Shown piece after piece: positions 33,859-42,454 of a stretch of 64,000 nt of DNA. A program made the translations under genes and the position numbers. The notes under the pieces were generated by a model. It ran no database searches. It had not been told where the DNA came from and worked only from the letters and a program-made list of their open reading frames with translations. Within the stretch, counting starts at the first letter, position 1; each line of letters starts with the position of its first letter. Source of the stretch: Parafannyhessea umbonata (GTDB lineage: Bacteria > Actinomycetota > Coriobacteriia > Coriobacteriales > Atopobiaceae); contig NZ_JABAGR010000009.1 in assembly GCF_012844235.1 (NCBI RefSeq), forward strand, positions 35,680-99,679, read 5' to 3'.

Positions 33859-36800
33859 CTACTCCTCGCCCTCGTCGTCGCCGCCAACTTCCTCAAGCAC
33901 GCCCAGCGCGGCGGGCAAAAGCTCCTCGCGCCCGGTGTGGAAGGGGTAGCTCATCTTGCGCGTCTTGGGATAGATCACCGCGCGGCGCTCCTTCAGCTTC
34001 AGCGCCACGGCGCGCGGCACCTGTATGCCCACGTACGCAATCCGGCCGCTCGTCAGGCTGACGGAGGTCACGCCCAGGCGCTGGCAGCGTATGCGGATCC
34101 GCGCGCGGTCCAGCAGGTTGCGGCCGGCAAGCGGCAGGGCGCCATAGCTGTTCTCCAGGTCCTGCTGCAGGCGGTCCACGTCCGTGAGCTCCGTCGCGCT
34201 CGCCAGGCGGCGGTACGCCAGCACGCGCTTGTCCACCTCGGGCAGGTACTCCTCCGCAAGATAGAAGTCCGCCGGCAGGTTGATGTTCACCTCGGGTGCC
34301 GCGTCCGGCGTGGCCTCGCCCTTCGCCTCGCTCACGGCCTGGCCCAGCATCTGCGTAAACAGGTCAAAGCCCACGCTGCTCAGGTTGCCGTGCTGCTCCG
34401 CGCCCACCAGCGAGCCGGCACCGCGGATCTCTAGGTCGCGCATGGCGATGCGCATGCCGCTGCCCAGGTCCTGGTTCTCGTTTATGGCCATCAGGCGGTC
34501 CGTCGCCTCCGGCGTCAGCGGAATCTGCCCCGGGAACATGAAGTACGCGTACGCCTGCGTGCGGCCACGCCCCACGCGGCCCTTGAGCTGGTACAGCTGC
34601 GCCAGCCCCAGACGCTGCGCGTCCTCAATTATGAGCGTGTTGGTATGCGAGTTGTCGATCCCGCTCTCGATGATGGTCGTGGCCACCAGCACGTCGATCT
34701 CGTGCTCGTCAAACTCCAGCATCACGTCCTCTACCTGTTGGGCGCTCATCTTGCCGTGCGCCACGCCCACGCGGGCCTCCGGAGCCGCCTCGCGCACGCG
34801 CTCCACGGCGTCGTCTATGGTGGTCACGCGGTTGCTCACGTAGTACACCTGGCCGCCGCGCGCCAGCTCCGCGCGGATGGCGGCAGACACCACGTCCGGG
34901 TCCCACTCGCCCACCTTTACCTTTACGGGAAGGCGCCCCGGGGGCGGCGTCATGATCAGGCTCATGTCGCGAACGCCGCTCATGGCCATCTGCATGGTGC
35001 GCGGGATGGGCGTGGCAGAAAGCGTGAGCACGTCCACCTGCTCGCGCATGTTCTTGAGCTGCTCCTTGTGCTGAACGCCAAAGCGCTGCTCCTCGTCTAT
35101 CACCACCAGGCCCAGGTCGTGCGGGTTCACGTCCGCGCTCAGCAGGCGGTGCGTGCCAATGAGCACGTCCACCTTGCCGTCCGCAAAGCCGGCGAGCGCC
35201 TGGCGCTGCTGTGCGGGCGTCACAAAGCGGCTCAACACCCTCACGTCCAGATCAAAGGGCGAGAAGCGCTTGAAGAACGTCTCGTAGTGCTGCTGTGCAA
35301 GGATCGTGGTGGGGCACAGCACCATCACCTGCCTGCCGTCCTGGCAGCACTTGAAGGCGGCGCGCAGCGCCACCTCTGTCTTGCCAAAGCCCACGTCGCC
35401 GCAGAGCAGCCGGTCCATAGGCTTCGGCGATTCCATGTCCGCCTTGATGTCCTCTATCGCGGCGCGCTGGTCCGGCGTCAGCTCGTACGGAAAGCTCGCC
35501 TCCATGTCCGCCTGCGCCGGCGTGTCCGGAGCAAACGCGTGCCCCTGCACCGTGGAGCGCCGGGTGTACAGGTCAACCAGGTCAAACGCGAGCTTCTTGG
35601 CAGAGCGCCGGGCCTTGCCCGTGGCGCGTGACCAGTCCGCCGTGTTCAGGCGCGTCAGGCGCGGGCTCGACCCGTCCGGCCCCACGTAGCGCGTGATGCG
35701 GTCCACCTGCTCCAGCGGCACAAACAGCTTGTCCTTGCCGGCGTACTCAAGCAGGAAGTAGTCGCGCTCGCGCCCGGCCACCTCCTGCCGCACGATGGCG
35801 CTAAACAGCGCGATGCCGTGCGTGGCGTGCACCACGTAGTCACCCGGCTTGAACAGGAACGTCACGCTCGTGGGGTCCACCTTGCGCACGCGGTGCTTGT
35901 GGCGGGCCATGCGGGCCGTGAGGTCGCCCACGCTAAACACGGCCAGCCCGGCGGAGGGCACCACCACGCCGGCCGGCACCGGCGCGTCCACAAACGTCAC
36001 GATGCCGCGTGGCAGCGGCTCCACGTCGCGCATGGCCGCGGGGTCGCACACCGGCACGCGGTTGGGCGCCGCCCCCAGTGACTCCTCCAGCGGGATCTTC
36101 TCGTCCGTAAAGGTAAGCTCCAGCGCCTCGCGCGCACCGCGGTCCGGCACGGCAAACACAATGCTCGCGCGGTCGTTCACCAGCTGGCGCATGCGGCCAA
36201 GCAGCTTTGCGTCGCTGCCGGCGATGGACGGCTGGCGCACGTCCAGCTCCGCGTCCGCCTGTCCGCCCACCCGCGCCATGGACGAGAAGCTCAGCCGCTG
36301 CTGCTTGCCAAAGTCCATCTGGCGCGGGTTCGTAAACAGTCCCTGCACGCTGGCGTGGGCGTTGCGCGCCGCCTGCTCCACGTCGTCCGTCGCGTGCATG
36401 CAGTCGTCAAACAGGGCGCGCGGCTCCGCGAGCACCACCAGCGCGTCCGCGCTCATGTGGTCCATGGGAGAAGAGCTGCCCCCGTACAGCTCGGGCAGGT
36501 ACCTATCGAGCGTGGGCTCCGCGGCGCGGGCCTCGAGCATCTCCAGGTCCGCGGCCACACGCGAGTCGTTCTGCGCGCGGTTGTACAGTGCGCGCGACGC
36601 ACGCGCCACCGTCTGGTCCGTGAGGGCGATCTCGCGGCACGGGCTCACCGTGACGGAGTCCAGCTCGCCTATGGTCTGGCCGGTCGAGGGCACCATGCGG
36701 CGCACGCGGTCAACCTCGTCGCCAAAGAACTCCAACCGCACCGGGGAGGTTGCCTGCGCGGGAAACACGTCCACCGCGTCGCCATGCACGCAGAACGTGC

Positions 36801-37323
36801 CGGGCGCCGTCACGTCCGAGGGGTCGCCCGCGTCCGTGTAGCCCATGCCCACCAGCAGCCGCGGCACGTCTGCAAAGTCCACCTCGTCGCCCACGGCAAA
36901 CGCGCTCGATGCAAAGTAGCCGGATCCCACGGGCGGCACGCGGCGCAAGAGCGCCCGCGCGCTGGCAACCACCAGGCATTTCTCGCCCGCCGCAAGCCGC
37001 GCAACGGCGCGGCAGCGGGCGCCCACCACGGCATCGTCCGCCGGCTTGTCCGCCCACGGCAGGTCGCGGCGGTCCGGGTAGCGGCACACCACGTCCATGC
37101 CCAGCCACGCAGCCAGGGCGCGTGCCGTGCGGTCCGCGGCCTCCTCGCCAGACACCACCAGCAGGCACGGCCTGGGGTCGCGCGCCCACAGCGCCGCAAC
37201 CAGCAGCGAGCGCGCACTCTGCGGCACGCCAAGCGTCGCGTCGTGGCCGGCGTCCAGCTCGTGCAGCACGGGCGCAAGCTCCGGCGCGGCCAGCAGCTTC
37301 TGGGCGACTCTGTTTATGAGCAT
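33859..37323 (-). CDS. mfd: Transcription-repair coupling factor Mfd
   Basis: The protein has 1154 residues, the full family length. It removes RNA polymerase stalled at lesions and recruits UvrA. An N-terminal UvrB-homology region is followed by a CarD-type RNA polymerase interaction domain (KPGDYVVHATHGIALF near residue 490). The translocase has Walker A GDVGFGKTE, DEEQRFG, SATPIPRT and GRVGRG motifs, and a C-terminal TRCF domain follows. The ATG at 37323 is used. It heads the mfd-mazG unit. No key residue appears lost. Confidence 0.96.
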   Translation of the reverse strand: MLINRVAQKLLAAPELAPVLHELDAGHDATLGVPQSARSLLVAALWARDPRPCLLVVSGEEAADRTARALAAWLGMDVVCRYPDRRDLPWADKPADDAVVGARCRAVARLAAGEKCLVVASARALLRRVPPVGSGYFASSAFAVGDEVDFADVPRLLVGMGYTDAGDPSDVTAPGTFCVHGDAVDVFPAQATSPVRLEFFGDEVDRVRRMVPSTGQTIGELDSVTVSPCREIALTDQTVARASRALYNRAQNDSRVAADLEMLEARAAEPTLDRYLPELYGGSSSPMDHMSADALVVLAEPRALFDDCMHATDDVEQAARNAHASVQGLFTNPRQMDFGKQQRLSFSSMARVGGQADAELDVRQPSIAGSDAKLLGRMRQLVNDRASIVFAVPDRGAREALELTFTDEKIPLEESLGAAPNRVPVCDPAAMRDVEPLPRGIVTFVDAPVPAGVVVPSAGLAVFSVGDLTARMARHKHRVRKVDPTSVTFLFKPGDYVVHATHGIALFSAIVRQEVAGRERDYFLLEYAGKDKLFVPLEQVDRITRYVGPDGSSPRLTRLNTADWSRATGKARRSAKKLAFDLVDLYTRRSTVQGHAFAPDTPAQADMEASFPYELTPDQRAAIEDIKADMESPKPMDRLLCGDVGFGKTEVALRAAFKCCQDGRQVMVLCPTTILAQQHYETFFKRFSPFDLDVRVLSRFVTPAQQRQALAGFADGKVDVLIGTHRLLSADVNPHDLGLVVIDEEQRFGVQHKEQLKNMREQVDVLTLSATPIPRTMQMAMSGVRDMSLIMTPPPGRLPVKVKVGEWDPDVVSAAIRAELARGGQVYYVSNRVTTIDDAVERVREAAPEARVGVAHGKMSAQQVEDVMLEFDEHEIDVLVATTIIESGIDNSHTNTLIIEDAQRLGLAQLYQLKGRVGRGRTQAYAYFMFPGQIPLTPEATDRLMAINENQDLGSGMRIAMRDLEIRGAGSLVGAEQHGNLSSVGFDLFTQMLGQAVSEAKGEATPDAAPEVNINLPADFYLAEEYLPEVDKRVLAYRRLASATELTDVDRLQQDLENSYGALPLAGRNLLDRARIRIRCQRLGVTSVSLTSGRIAYVGIQVPRAVALKLKERRAVIYPKTRKMSYPFHTGREELLPAALGVLEEVGGDDEGEE

Positions 37324-37508
37324 GGGAACCTCTCAACAGCACAAGCGGGCCCAAAACCATCGGTTCCGGGTCCGCGCATCGATTCTTGTTTCCTACATCA
37401 TGCCACGAACGCACGCCGTGGCGCCAAGCTTTCACTAACATTGCGGCGCACGGGCCATTGCGCCATTACTGCCCAAAATACCTCGGTCGGGGGCTTGACG
37501 GGGGATGT

Positions 37509-37514
37509 TAGAAT
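37509..37514 (+). promoter_or_regulatory. -10 element for the small-peptide mRNA
   Basis: TAGAAT lies so that transcription would begin near 37521, at the left arm ACACCAGCGGTGT. The -35 region is weak by comparison with the opposing promoter. Confidence 0.45.
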
Positions 37515-37576
37515 CTCCCACACACCAGCGGTGTCCGGATGCGGGCGACGCCTCCCACAACAAGGAGGTAAAGCCT

Positions 37577-37705
37577 ATGGACATGAACTTTGTCCTTAAA
37601 GTCCTTCAATCACTCGCGCTTGTCGCGAGCATCGCCCGAACGTCCCTCGACGTAGTCAGGGAGGCGAGGGAGCTGATAAGGGAGCATAGACATCACAACG
37701 GATAA
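37577..37705 (+). CDS. 42-residue hydrophobic/cationic peptide, candidate type I toxin
   Basis: A short frame has a near-ideal AGGAGG ribosome binding site eight bases before its ATG. The peptide has a hydrophobic half (VLKVLQSLALVASIA) and an amphipathic, basic C-terminal part (REARELIREHRHHNG). That layout is typical of small membrane-active toxins and PSM-like peptides. It is followed by a bidirectional terminator, and an opposing promoter faces it from the right. A degenerate second copy lies at 38014-38127. I know no named family that it matches. Function is inferred from layout only. Confidence 0.65.
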   Translation: MDMNFVLKVLQSLALVASIARTSLDVVREARELIREHRHHNG

Positions 37706-37717
37706 CGTAAGGAGATG

Positions 37718-37746
37718 AGAAAAGCCCGGGTGCAACCGGGCTTTTC
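37718..37746. terminator. Bidirectional terminator shared by the peptide mRNA and its antisense RNA
   Basis: AAAAGCCCGG and CCGGGCTTTT form a perfect ten-base stem with a GTGCAA loop. A-run and T-run flank it on both sides, so it can end transcription in either direction. Confidence 0.85.
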
Positions 37747-37806
37747 GATTCGCAACACCTGGCGTTGCCCGCGCCCGAGTTAGGATGGACGGGCACCGCT
37801 GGTGTA
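37720..37806 (-). ncRNA. Predicted antisense RNA (about 85 nt), candidate antitoxin
   Basis: From the promoter at 37812-37841 the RNA would start near 37805 and end at the shared terminator. Its first bases, TACACCAGCGGTG, repeat the 5' end expected for the peptide mRNA (ACACCAGCGGTGT), because the unit is bounded by inverted repeats (37522-37534 and 37794-37806). The overall plan resembles Fst/par type loci. The transcript itself is a prediction. Confidence 0.5.
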
Positions 37807-37811
37807 CCTGT

Positions 37812-37841
37812 ATTCTACCCAGCAACGCCCCTTGCTGTCCA
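37812..37841 (-). promoter_or_regulatory. Promoter of the predicted antisense RNA
   Basis: On the minus strand TGGACA (37841-37836) and TAGAAT (37817-37812) are separated by 18 bases. Both hexamers are close to the sigma-70 consensus, making this one of the best promoters in the window. Confidence 0.7.
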
Positions 37842-38013
37842 TACGGTTTTTGCGGAGCAATTCGGCGCGTGGCGGGCCGACGGTCAGCTCAGCACAGCGC
37901 GAACGGTATCTCTCGCAGCAGGGGTTTAGAAGAGTCAAAGAATAGCCCGGCTGCAACCGGGCTTACAAACCAGCGGTGCCCAGTGTGGACGTTGTTACCC
38001 ACGGCTAAATCTG

Positions 38014-38127
38014 TTGAATGGCGTCCTGAAAGCCCTCGCGATCGTCGCGAGCATCGCCCGAACGTTCCTCGACGTAGTCAGGGAGGTGAGGGGGTTGATA
38101 AGGGAGCATAGACATCACAACGGATAG
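38014..38127 (+). pseudogene. Degenerate second copy of the small-peptide gene
   Basis: The C-terminal two thirds matches the 37577 peptide closely (VASIART, LDVVRE, LIREHRHHNG). The ATG has become TTG, the ribosome binding site is missing, and three codons are deleted near the N-terminus. Flanking inverted repeats and the terminator are also present, so the whole module of about 270 bases was duplicated. The copy is probably not translated. Confidence 0.65.
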
Positions 38128-38139
38128 CGTAAGGAGATG

Positions 38140-38168
38140 AGAAAAGCCCGGGTGCAACCGGGCTTTTC
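38140..38168. terminator. Bidirectional terminator of the second module
   Basis: The same AAAAGCCCGG/CCGGGCTTTT hairpin as at 37718 occurs here. A third shorter version (AGCCCGGCTGCAACCGGGCT) lies near 37946-37965. Confidence 0.8.
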
Positions 38169-38383
38169 GATTCGAAACACCTGGCGTTGCCCGCGCACAC
38201 GTCGAGAACGGACGGGCACCGCTGGTATCTGTAGTGTATCCAGCCACAACCTCCAGTTCTGTATCCTTGGCGATATTTTCCGCCCGTACCCCAAATGAGG
38301 GCTTTCGCGCGAAATAGTTCTACGCTCACGCTCATAGCAAGCCTACCCACGGCAGGCCGCCACTCTGCGTCCCCTCAATACAA

Positions 38384-38414
38384 GAGCACCCCCGGATCTT
38401 CTCCGGAGGTGCTC
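38384..38414 (-). terminator. Terminator of the pilus operon
   Basis: On the minus strand GAGCACCTCCGGA and TCCGGGGGTGCTC pair and are followed by TTGT. The hairpin lies about 45 bases after the last pilin stop. Confidence 0.75.
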
Positions 38415-38456
38415 ATTCAGATGCGAGTCAGAACATCAATGCGTGAGCTGGAAGCC

Positions 38457-39542
38457 CTACTTCTCTTCCTTCTTGTCGTCGCGCTTCATAACCACGGCGG
38501 CAGCCGCAACGACGGCACCAATGGCGCCCAGGGCAACAACGGCACCCACGCTGTTGGTGTCGCCCGTCTTCACAACGCCCGAGCCACCCTTCTTGACCGT
38601 TGCAGGCTTATTCACAACCGGCTTGGCGGGCGCCTTATAGGTGTTCACGAACGTCAAAGAGTCGTGCTCCTTGCCGTTCTTGTCCACAATGGCCCGCTCA
38701 ACCTTAAAGTTCTTGGTGCCCTCGGTCACGGCTACGCGCATGGTGTAGACGGTCTTGTCGTAGGTGTATCCGTCCTCACCCTTGTCGATCTCATAGCACC
38801 TGTACTCGTACGTCCCAGCCTTGGTGTAGGCGATTGTGCCAAACTCGATGGAACCCTCGCCCTCGATGCTGGTCGTGAGCTTGCCGTCCTTTGCGCCCTC
38901 AGGCAGCGGGGCACCGTCGATGGACTCAAGCACAAAGTCGAACGTCGACTTCTTGGCAGGCTTGTCACCGGCAATCTTCTTGGTGACGGGCGGGTCAATC
39001 TCACCGGCAGGAAGGTTCGCGTACGTGTTCGTAAAGTTGCACACGGCAACCTTCGTGCCCTCAGGCGTACCCTCGTGCACCGCAGCGGTCACCAGAGTCT
39101 TGCTCATGTCTCCGTCGGGGTGCTCGTACGTCACGGTCATGTAGTAGACCGTGCTGTCGTACTCACCGCGACCGGTGGTATTCTCCGGGGCAACCTGAGA
39201 GATGCGGTACTTGTAGATGCCCACGCGCGCCTTGGAGAAGTCAAGGTCAAACTCGGCAGGGTCGCCCTTGTAGGTTCCCGCCTTCAGTTCCTCGCCCTTC
39301 ACGTCAATCTCAGACGTGCTGGGCATAGGGGCGCCATCGGTCTCCGCCTCAATCTTCACCGTATACGTCTCACCCGGGATGCCCTGGCCAGACGTGGTCA
39401 CGCTCACGGGTACTTTTACGGTAGTCGCGTCCCCTTTGATCGCGTGTCCGTCGACCGCCAGTGCGTTCGCGGGGAACAGGGCCGCCAGGAGGAGCAGCGC
39501 TGGCGCGAGCGCAGCAGCCATGAGCCTGTGTTTGATCTTCAT
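38457..39542 (-). CDS. Pilin with Spy0128-type isopeptide domains (last gene of pilus operon)
   Basis: The protein has 361 residues. A signal peptide ends near residue 29 (FPANALA). Two immunoglobulin-like pilin domains of the FctA/Spy0128 type follow. Each closes with the characteristic FTNTY or FVNTY strand, whose Asn forms the intramolecular isopeptide bond with a Lys. The C-terminus has VVKTGD, a hydrophobic helix and KRDDKKEEK, a sorting signal lacking the canonical LPXTG. It is likely a backbone or anchoring pilin. It starts 20 bases after the class B sortase stop. GC content is lower than in the chromosome. Confidence 0.88.
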   Translation of the reverse strand: MKIKHRLMAAALAPALLLLAALFPANALAVDGHAIKGDATTVKVPVSVTTSGQGIPGETYTVKIEAETDGAPMPSTSEIDVKGEELKAGTYKGDPAEFDLDFSKARVGIYKYRISQVAPENTTGRGEYDSTVYYMTVTYEHPDGDMSKTLVTAAVHEGTPEGTKVAVCNFTNTYANLPAGEIDPPVTKKIAGDKPAKKSTFDFVLESIDGAPLPEGAKDGKLTTSIEGEGSIEFGTIAYTKAGTYEYRCYEIDKGEDGYTYDKTVYTMRVAVTEGTKNFKVERAIVDKNGKEHDSLTFVNTYKAPAKPVVNKPATVKKGGSGVVKTGDTNSVGAVVALGAIGAVVAAAAVVMKRDDKKEEK

Positions 39543-39562
39543 TTCTCTTCCTAACTCGCCAT

Positions 39563-40333
39563 CTACTTGCCGTCACCCGTATAGGGGACGATCCCTGCCA
39601 GCAGTACCGTCCGAGCCTCGGTTCCCTCAGAGGAGCACGTGGCCAAGGCCACTATCCGCTCCTTCGCGGTGTCGGCTCCGATCTTCTCGACCACGTCGTT
39701 GTGGACGTGCTCGCCCTTCTGGACCGCATAGTTCACGACCCCAGAGCAGTCCTTTGCCCACGAAGTGGGCGAGAAGATCGTGCTATCAGAGGAGTTCACC
39801 GTCATCACGGCGAGCACCTCCAAGCCGTACGTATTGTCTGGCGTCATGAGGACGCCTGTCGTGTGCTTGTTGAAGAACTTCTTGCTGTGATAGAGGTCAA
39901 GGTCGCCAAACATAAGGTGGTCAACCATGTGGTGACCGTAGACCAGGGAGTACGAGTCGGTAAACGAGGGGTTGCACTGCGAGGAAAGGAATATCGAACC
40001 AGAGAGGGCAAAGTCTCCGTACACGTCCTTGTTGATGTACTCCCGGTCGTCCTCACCCTGGACAATCGGGTAGTCGATCTTCGTCCCGTCCATGGTGATC
40101 CACGCCACCACGTCGGGATTGATCTTCCTCAGCTTCTCGAAGGCCTTCCTGTGGTCCTTGCCCTCCTTGGGCCTCAGGTTCAGCAGGTCGTCCCTCACGT
40201 TCTTCGCCTCGGCATAGACCTGCTGGTTATCCCAGAGTGAGTACCCCGCAAAAAGCGTGGCACCCACCAGAAGTGCGGCAAGCACGACGTTAAAGACCCT
40301 ATTGCAAAACTTGAGTGGCTTAGATTCGCCCAT
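39563..40333 (-). CDS. Class B sortase (pilus polymerase)
   Basis: The protein has 256 residues. One N-terminal membrane helix (about 14-32) anchors a sortase domain outside the cell. Catalytic residues are His in YGHHM (134 or 135), Cys233 in LATCSS and Arg241 in EART. The spacing and the extra helix place it with class B rather than class C. In Streptococcus pyogenes FCT pili a class B enzyme polymerises Spy0128-like pilins, and the same partners are adjacent here. The ATG at 40333 follows GAGGAGG. Confidence 0.9.
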   Translation of the reverse strand: MGESKPLKFCNRVFNVVLAALLVGATLFAGYSLWDNQQVYAEAKNVRDDLLNLRPKEGKDHRKAFEKLRKINPDVVAWITMDGTKIDYPIVQGEDDREYINKDVYGDFALSGSIFLSSQCNPSFTDSYSLVYGHHMVDHLMFGDLDLYHSKKFFNKHTTGVLMTPDNTYGLEVLAVMTVNSSDSTIFSPTSWAKDCSGVVNYAVQKGEHVHNDVVEKIGADTAKERIVALATCSSEGTEARTVLLAGIVPYTGDGK

Positions 40334-40432
40334 GCACCGCACCTCCTCTACCAGTAGGTAGGTTGCGGGCGGGCTGCCCGCCCGCAACCTGTGAACCCAT
40401 TACCAAAAACTTCTAGTCCACCAAAGTGGCAA

Positions 40433-41449
40433 CTAGTCCATATCGCTGTGACGACGCTTGTTCACGAAGTAAATCGCAACAACAGCCGCACCGCCGAGGA
40501 TGGCGATGTAGGGAGCGTTGTTCAGCAGGACGCCGGTGTCGATATTTGTTTCGCTCTTGTCGTTCGTATACGTCTCGGTATCCTTGTCGTTAGCTGCGAT
40601 GGTCTCAGTCTTATCGGACTTCTCAACGTTCGTCAGCGTATAGCCATCAGCGGCCTTGCCAGTTCCGTCCTCAGCAACAGCATCCTCGCCATTGAGTTCG
40701 GACACGTCGTAGGTAACGCCCGCAGGAAGATCGGTAATCACGATCGAGTCAGCATTCGCCAGGGACCCAGTAACGGTCGCTGTGCCATCCTTGAAAGTAA
40801 TCGTCTTTTCCTCGGTACTTCCGGGCACCGTATAGTGGTACGTACCGTTAATTGCCTTGCCTTCGGGACCAGTAAGCTCAACCTTGAAGTCGAACTTCTT
40901 GTTCGTGTCACCAAGGTTACCAGTGATCTTCTTCGTGACGGTCAGCTTACCAGTGGAGTACTTAAGAGCAATGTCGCCGGTCTTATCGCCATCCTCAGAT
41001 CCACGGTGGACGACCACCGTCCTCTCAAGACCATTTTCAGTCTGCTGCACGGTAACAGTCACGTAGAGCTTCTGGTCGTCATAGGTAACACCGGCATCAT
41101 TGCTGACCGTATAGCTCGGCGTAAGCTCATACTTGTAAATGCCGACGGTTTCATAGGTCGGAAGCTTAATCGTGACTTCGCCGCTGGTAGTCTTGCTATC
41201 AACCGTCGCCCCCGTTACTTCGAGCGTGGGGAACTCAGTTTCGCTGTACTTGGAGGATCCCTCAACGCTCTTGTTCACAGAGATGTAGTTGAGCGTCTCG
41301 CTCGGACGCGTGCCCATACCCTCCTGCGTATAGGTCACGTTCACGGTTGCGGTTGCGGCATCCTCAGCCAGCGCCGGAGCAGCGGCACCCAGCATCATGG
41401 CAGCAGAGATTGCCGCGGCGGCCAGCCCCTTCGTAAGCTTTGCGTTCAT
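40433..41449 (-). CDS. Major pilin subunit, Spy0128/FctA-like
   Basis: The protein has 338 residues. A signal peptide ends near residue 28 (PALA). An N-terminal pilin domain precedes a second domain with the KLTVTKKITGN strand typical of FctA-type proteins. The C-terminus reads NIDTGV, then APYIAILGGAAVVAIYF and KRR. This is the variant TG-type sorting signal used by class B pilus sortases rather than LPXTG. The ATG at 41449 follows GGAGGGAG. It sits between sipA and the sortase and is the probable shaft protein. Confidence 0.88.
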   Translation of the reverse strand: MNAKLTKGLAAAAISAAMMLGAAAPALAEDAATATVNVTYTQEGMGTRPSETLNYISVNKSVEGSSKYSETEFPTLEVTGATVDSKTTSGEVTIKLPTYETVGIYKYELTPSYTVSNDAGVTYDDQKLYVTVTVQQTENGLERTVVVHRGSEDGDKTGDIALKYSTGKLTVTKKITGNLGDTNKKFDFKVELTGPEGKAINGTYHYTVPGSTEEKTITFKDGTATVTGSLANADSIVITDLPAGVTYDVSELNGEDAVAEDGTGKAADGYTLTNVEKSDKTETIAANDKDTETYTNDKSETNIDTGVLLNNAPYIAILGGAAVVAIYFVNKRRHSDMD

Positions 41450-41520
41450 GTGGTTCTCCCTCCAACGGTCTCCCAAATATGAAAGCGATGCAAATCGCCA
41501 TTCATCAAACGTGCTGAGGC

Positions 41521-42069
41521 TCAGAACTTGCGCCTCCTGAGCAACCCGATCGTCACTCCCTCGACGTCGTTCGTGGGAATCGCGCCGAGCTTCCTGCTAT
41601 CTGTAGCCTGGGTCCTAAAGTCACCCAGGACGAATATCTTTCCCTTCGGAACCAAGTAGGGAAACTTGACGGCCTTCTCCGCCTTCGTCTGGTAGATCTC
41701 GTTGGACTCTGGAGTGCCGTTCACGGTCACCTGTCCATCGTCCGTGAGGTCGACCACGTCCCCCTCCTTCGCCAGGACCCTCCCGACCAGCTCCTTGCCC
41801 CGGTATCTGTACACCACAACATCGTTCTGGTTGTACGAACCCTGAAGCCTCCATGTCAGAACCAGGTCCCCATCCTGCATAGCCGGATACATGTCGTTCC
41901 CACGCACCCTGTGCAAGCAGAACACGAACGAGAAGAGCAACCACAGCGCGGCGAGAAGAACAATCACCTTCCCAATGAGCGAAAGCCATCCTTCGCGATC
42001 TCTCGCCTTCGCCCAGCGGGCCTGAATCACTCCTTCCGCAAGCCCGCCCTTCTCGGTGACCCTAGGCAT
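41521..42069 (-). CDS. sipA: SipA-like inactive signal peptidase I, pilus assembly chaperone
   Basis: The protein has 182 residues. One membrane helix (about 31-51) is followed by a signal peptidase fold with the FVLGDFRTQATDSRK box. The catalytic Ser is replaced by Asp (D59 in GNDMYP), and the Lys of the dyad is replaced by Gly (G96 in ELVGRV). The Streptococcus pyogenes pilus protein SipA has just such Asp and Gly replacements and is needed for pilus polymerisation without being a peptidase. The ATG at 42069 overlaps the upstream gene by eight bases. Confidence 0.82.
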   Translation of the reverse strand: MPRVTEKGGLAEGVIQARWAKARDREGWLSLIGKVIVLLAALWLLFSFVFCLHRVRGNDMYPAMQDGDLVLTWRLQGSYNQNDVVVYRYRGKELVGRVLAKEGDVVDLTDDGQVTVNGTPESNEIYQTKAEKAVKFPYLVPKGKIFVLGDFRTQATDSRKLGAIPTNDVEGVTIGLLRRRKF

Positions 42070-42454
42070 GCGGCCACCCCTTGATTCCCCTGGACTCGAG
42101 CAGCGCGTCATAACGTGCCCGCTCTGCTCTAAGGCAGGCGTCATACCGTCGGTTGAGCTCAGATATCTTCTTCCAGACGTCCTCCTCGCTTACGCCGCCA
42201 AACTTTACCCGCTTGAACGTCATGGCCTTGAGCCATGCGAGTAGTTCTTCCCGCTCCTCGCTGAGGGGCTCCGGCTGGGTAGCCCTCTCGGTCTGCGCTG
42301 GCATACCGTAGTCGGCTGCCGTAGGAGCCTTGGTGCGGTCGCGACCCGCCTTAGGTCTTTGGGTACCTCCCACGACGGGCACAACCGGATTCACGCTGGC
42401 CTTCTGCACGTAGGGCGCATCGGACCTCGAGTGTTTCCCCATGCCAAGCACCAC
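42062..42454 (-). CDS. Unknown protein of the pilus operon
   Basis: The protein has 130 residues. It is hydrophilic, with a disordered first half and a helical, coiled-coil-like second half (EEREELLAWLKAM, VWKKISELNRRYDACLRAERARYDALL). There is no signal peptide or membrane helix, so it is cytoplasmic, odd for a pilus gene. A GTG start overlaps the stop of the vWA gene (TAGTG) and the end overlaps sipA, so translation is coupled on both sides. An ATG four codons later is also possible. I do not recognise the family. A role in coordinating assembly is a guess. Confidence 0.65.
   Translation of the reverse strand: MVLGMGKHSRSDAPYVQKASVNPVVPVVGGTQRPKAGRDRTKAPTAADYGMPAQTERATQPEPLSEEREELLAWLKAMTFKRVKFGGVSEEDVWKKISELNRRYDACLRAERARYDALLESRGIKGWPHA

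Noticed and set aside
37785..38111. 108-residue frame between the two small-peptide modules
   Set aside because: It crosses the antisense promoter and the inverted repeats of both modules in another frame, and has no ribosome binding site.
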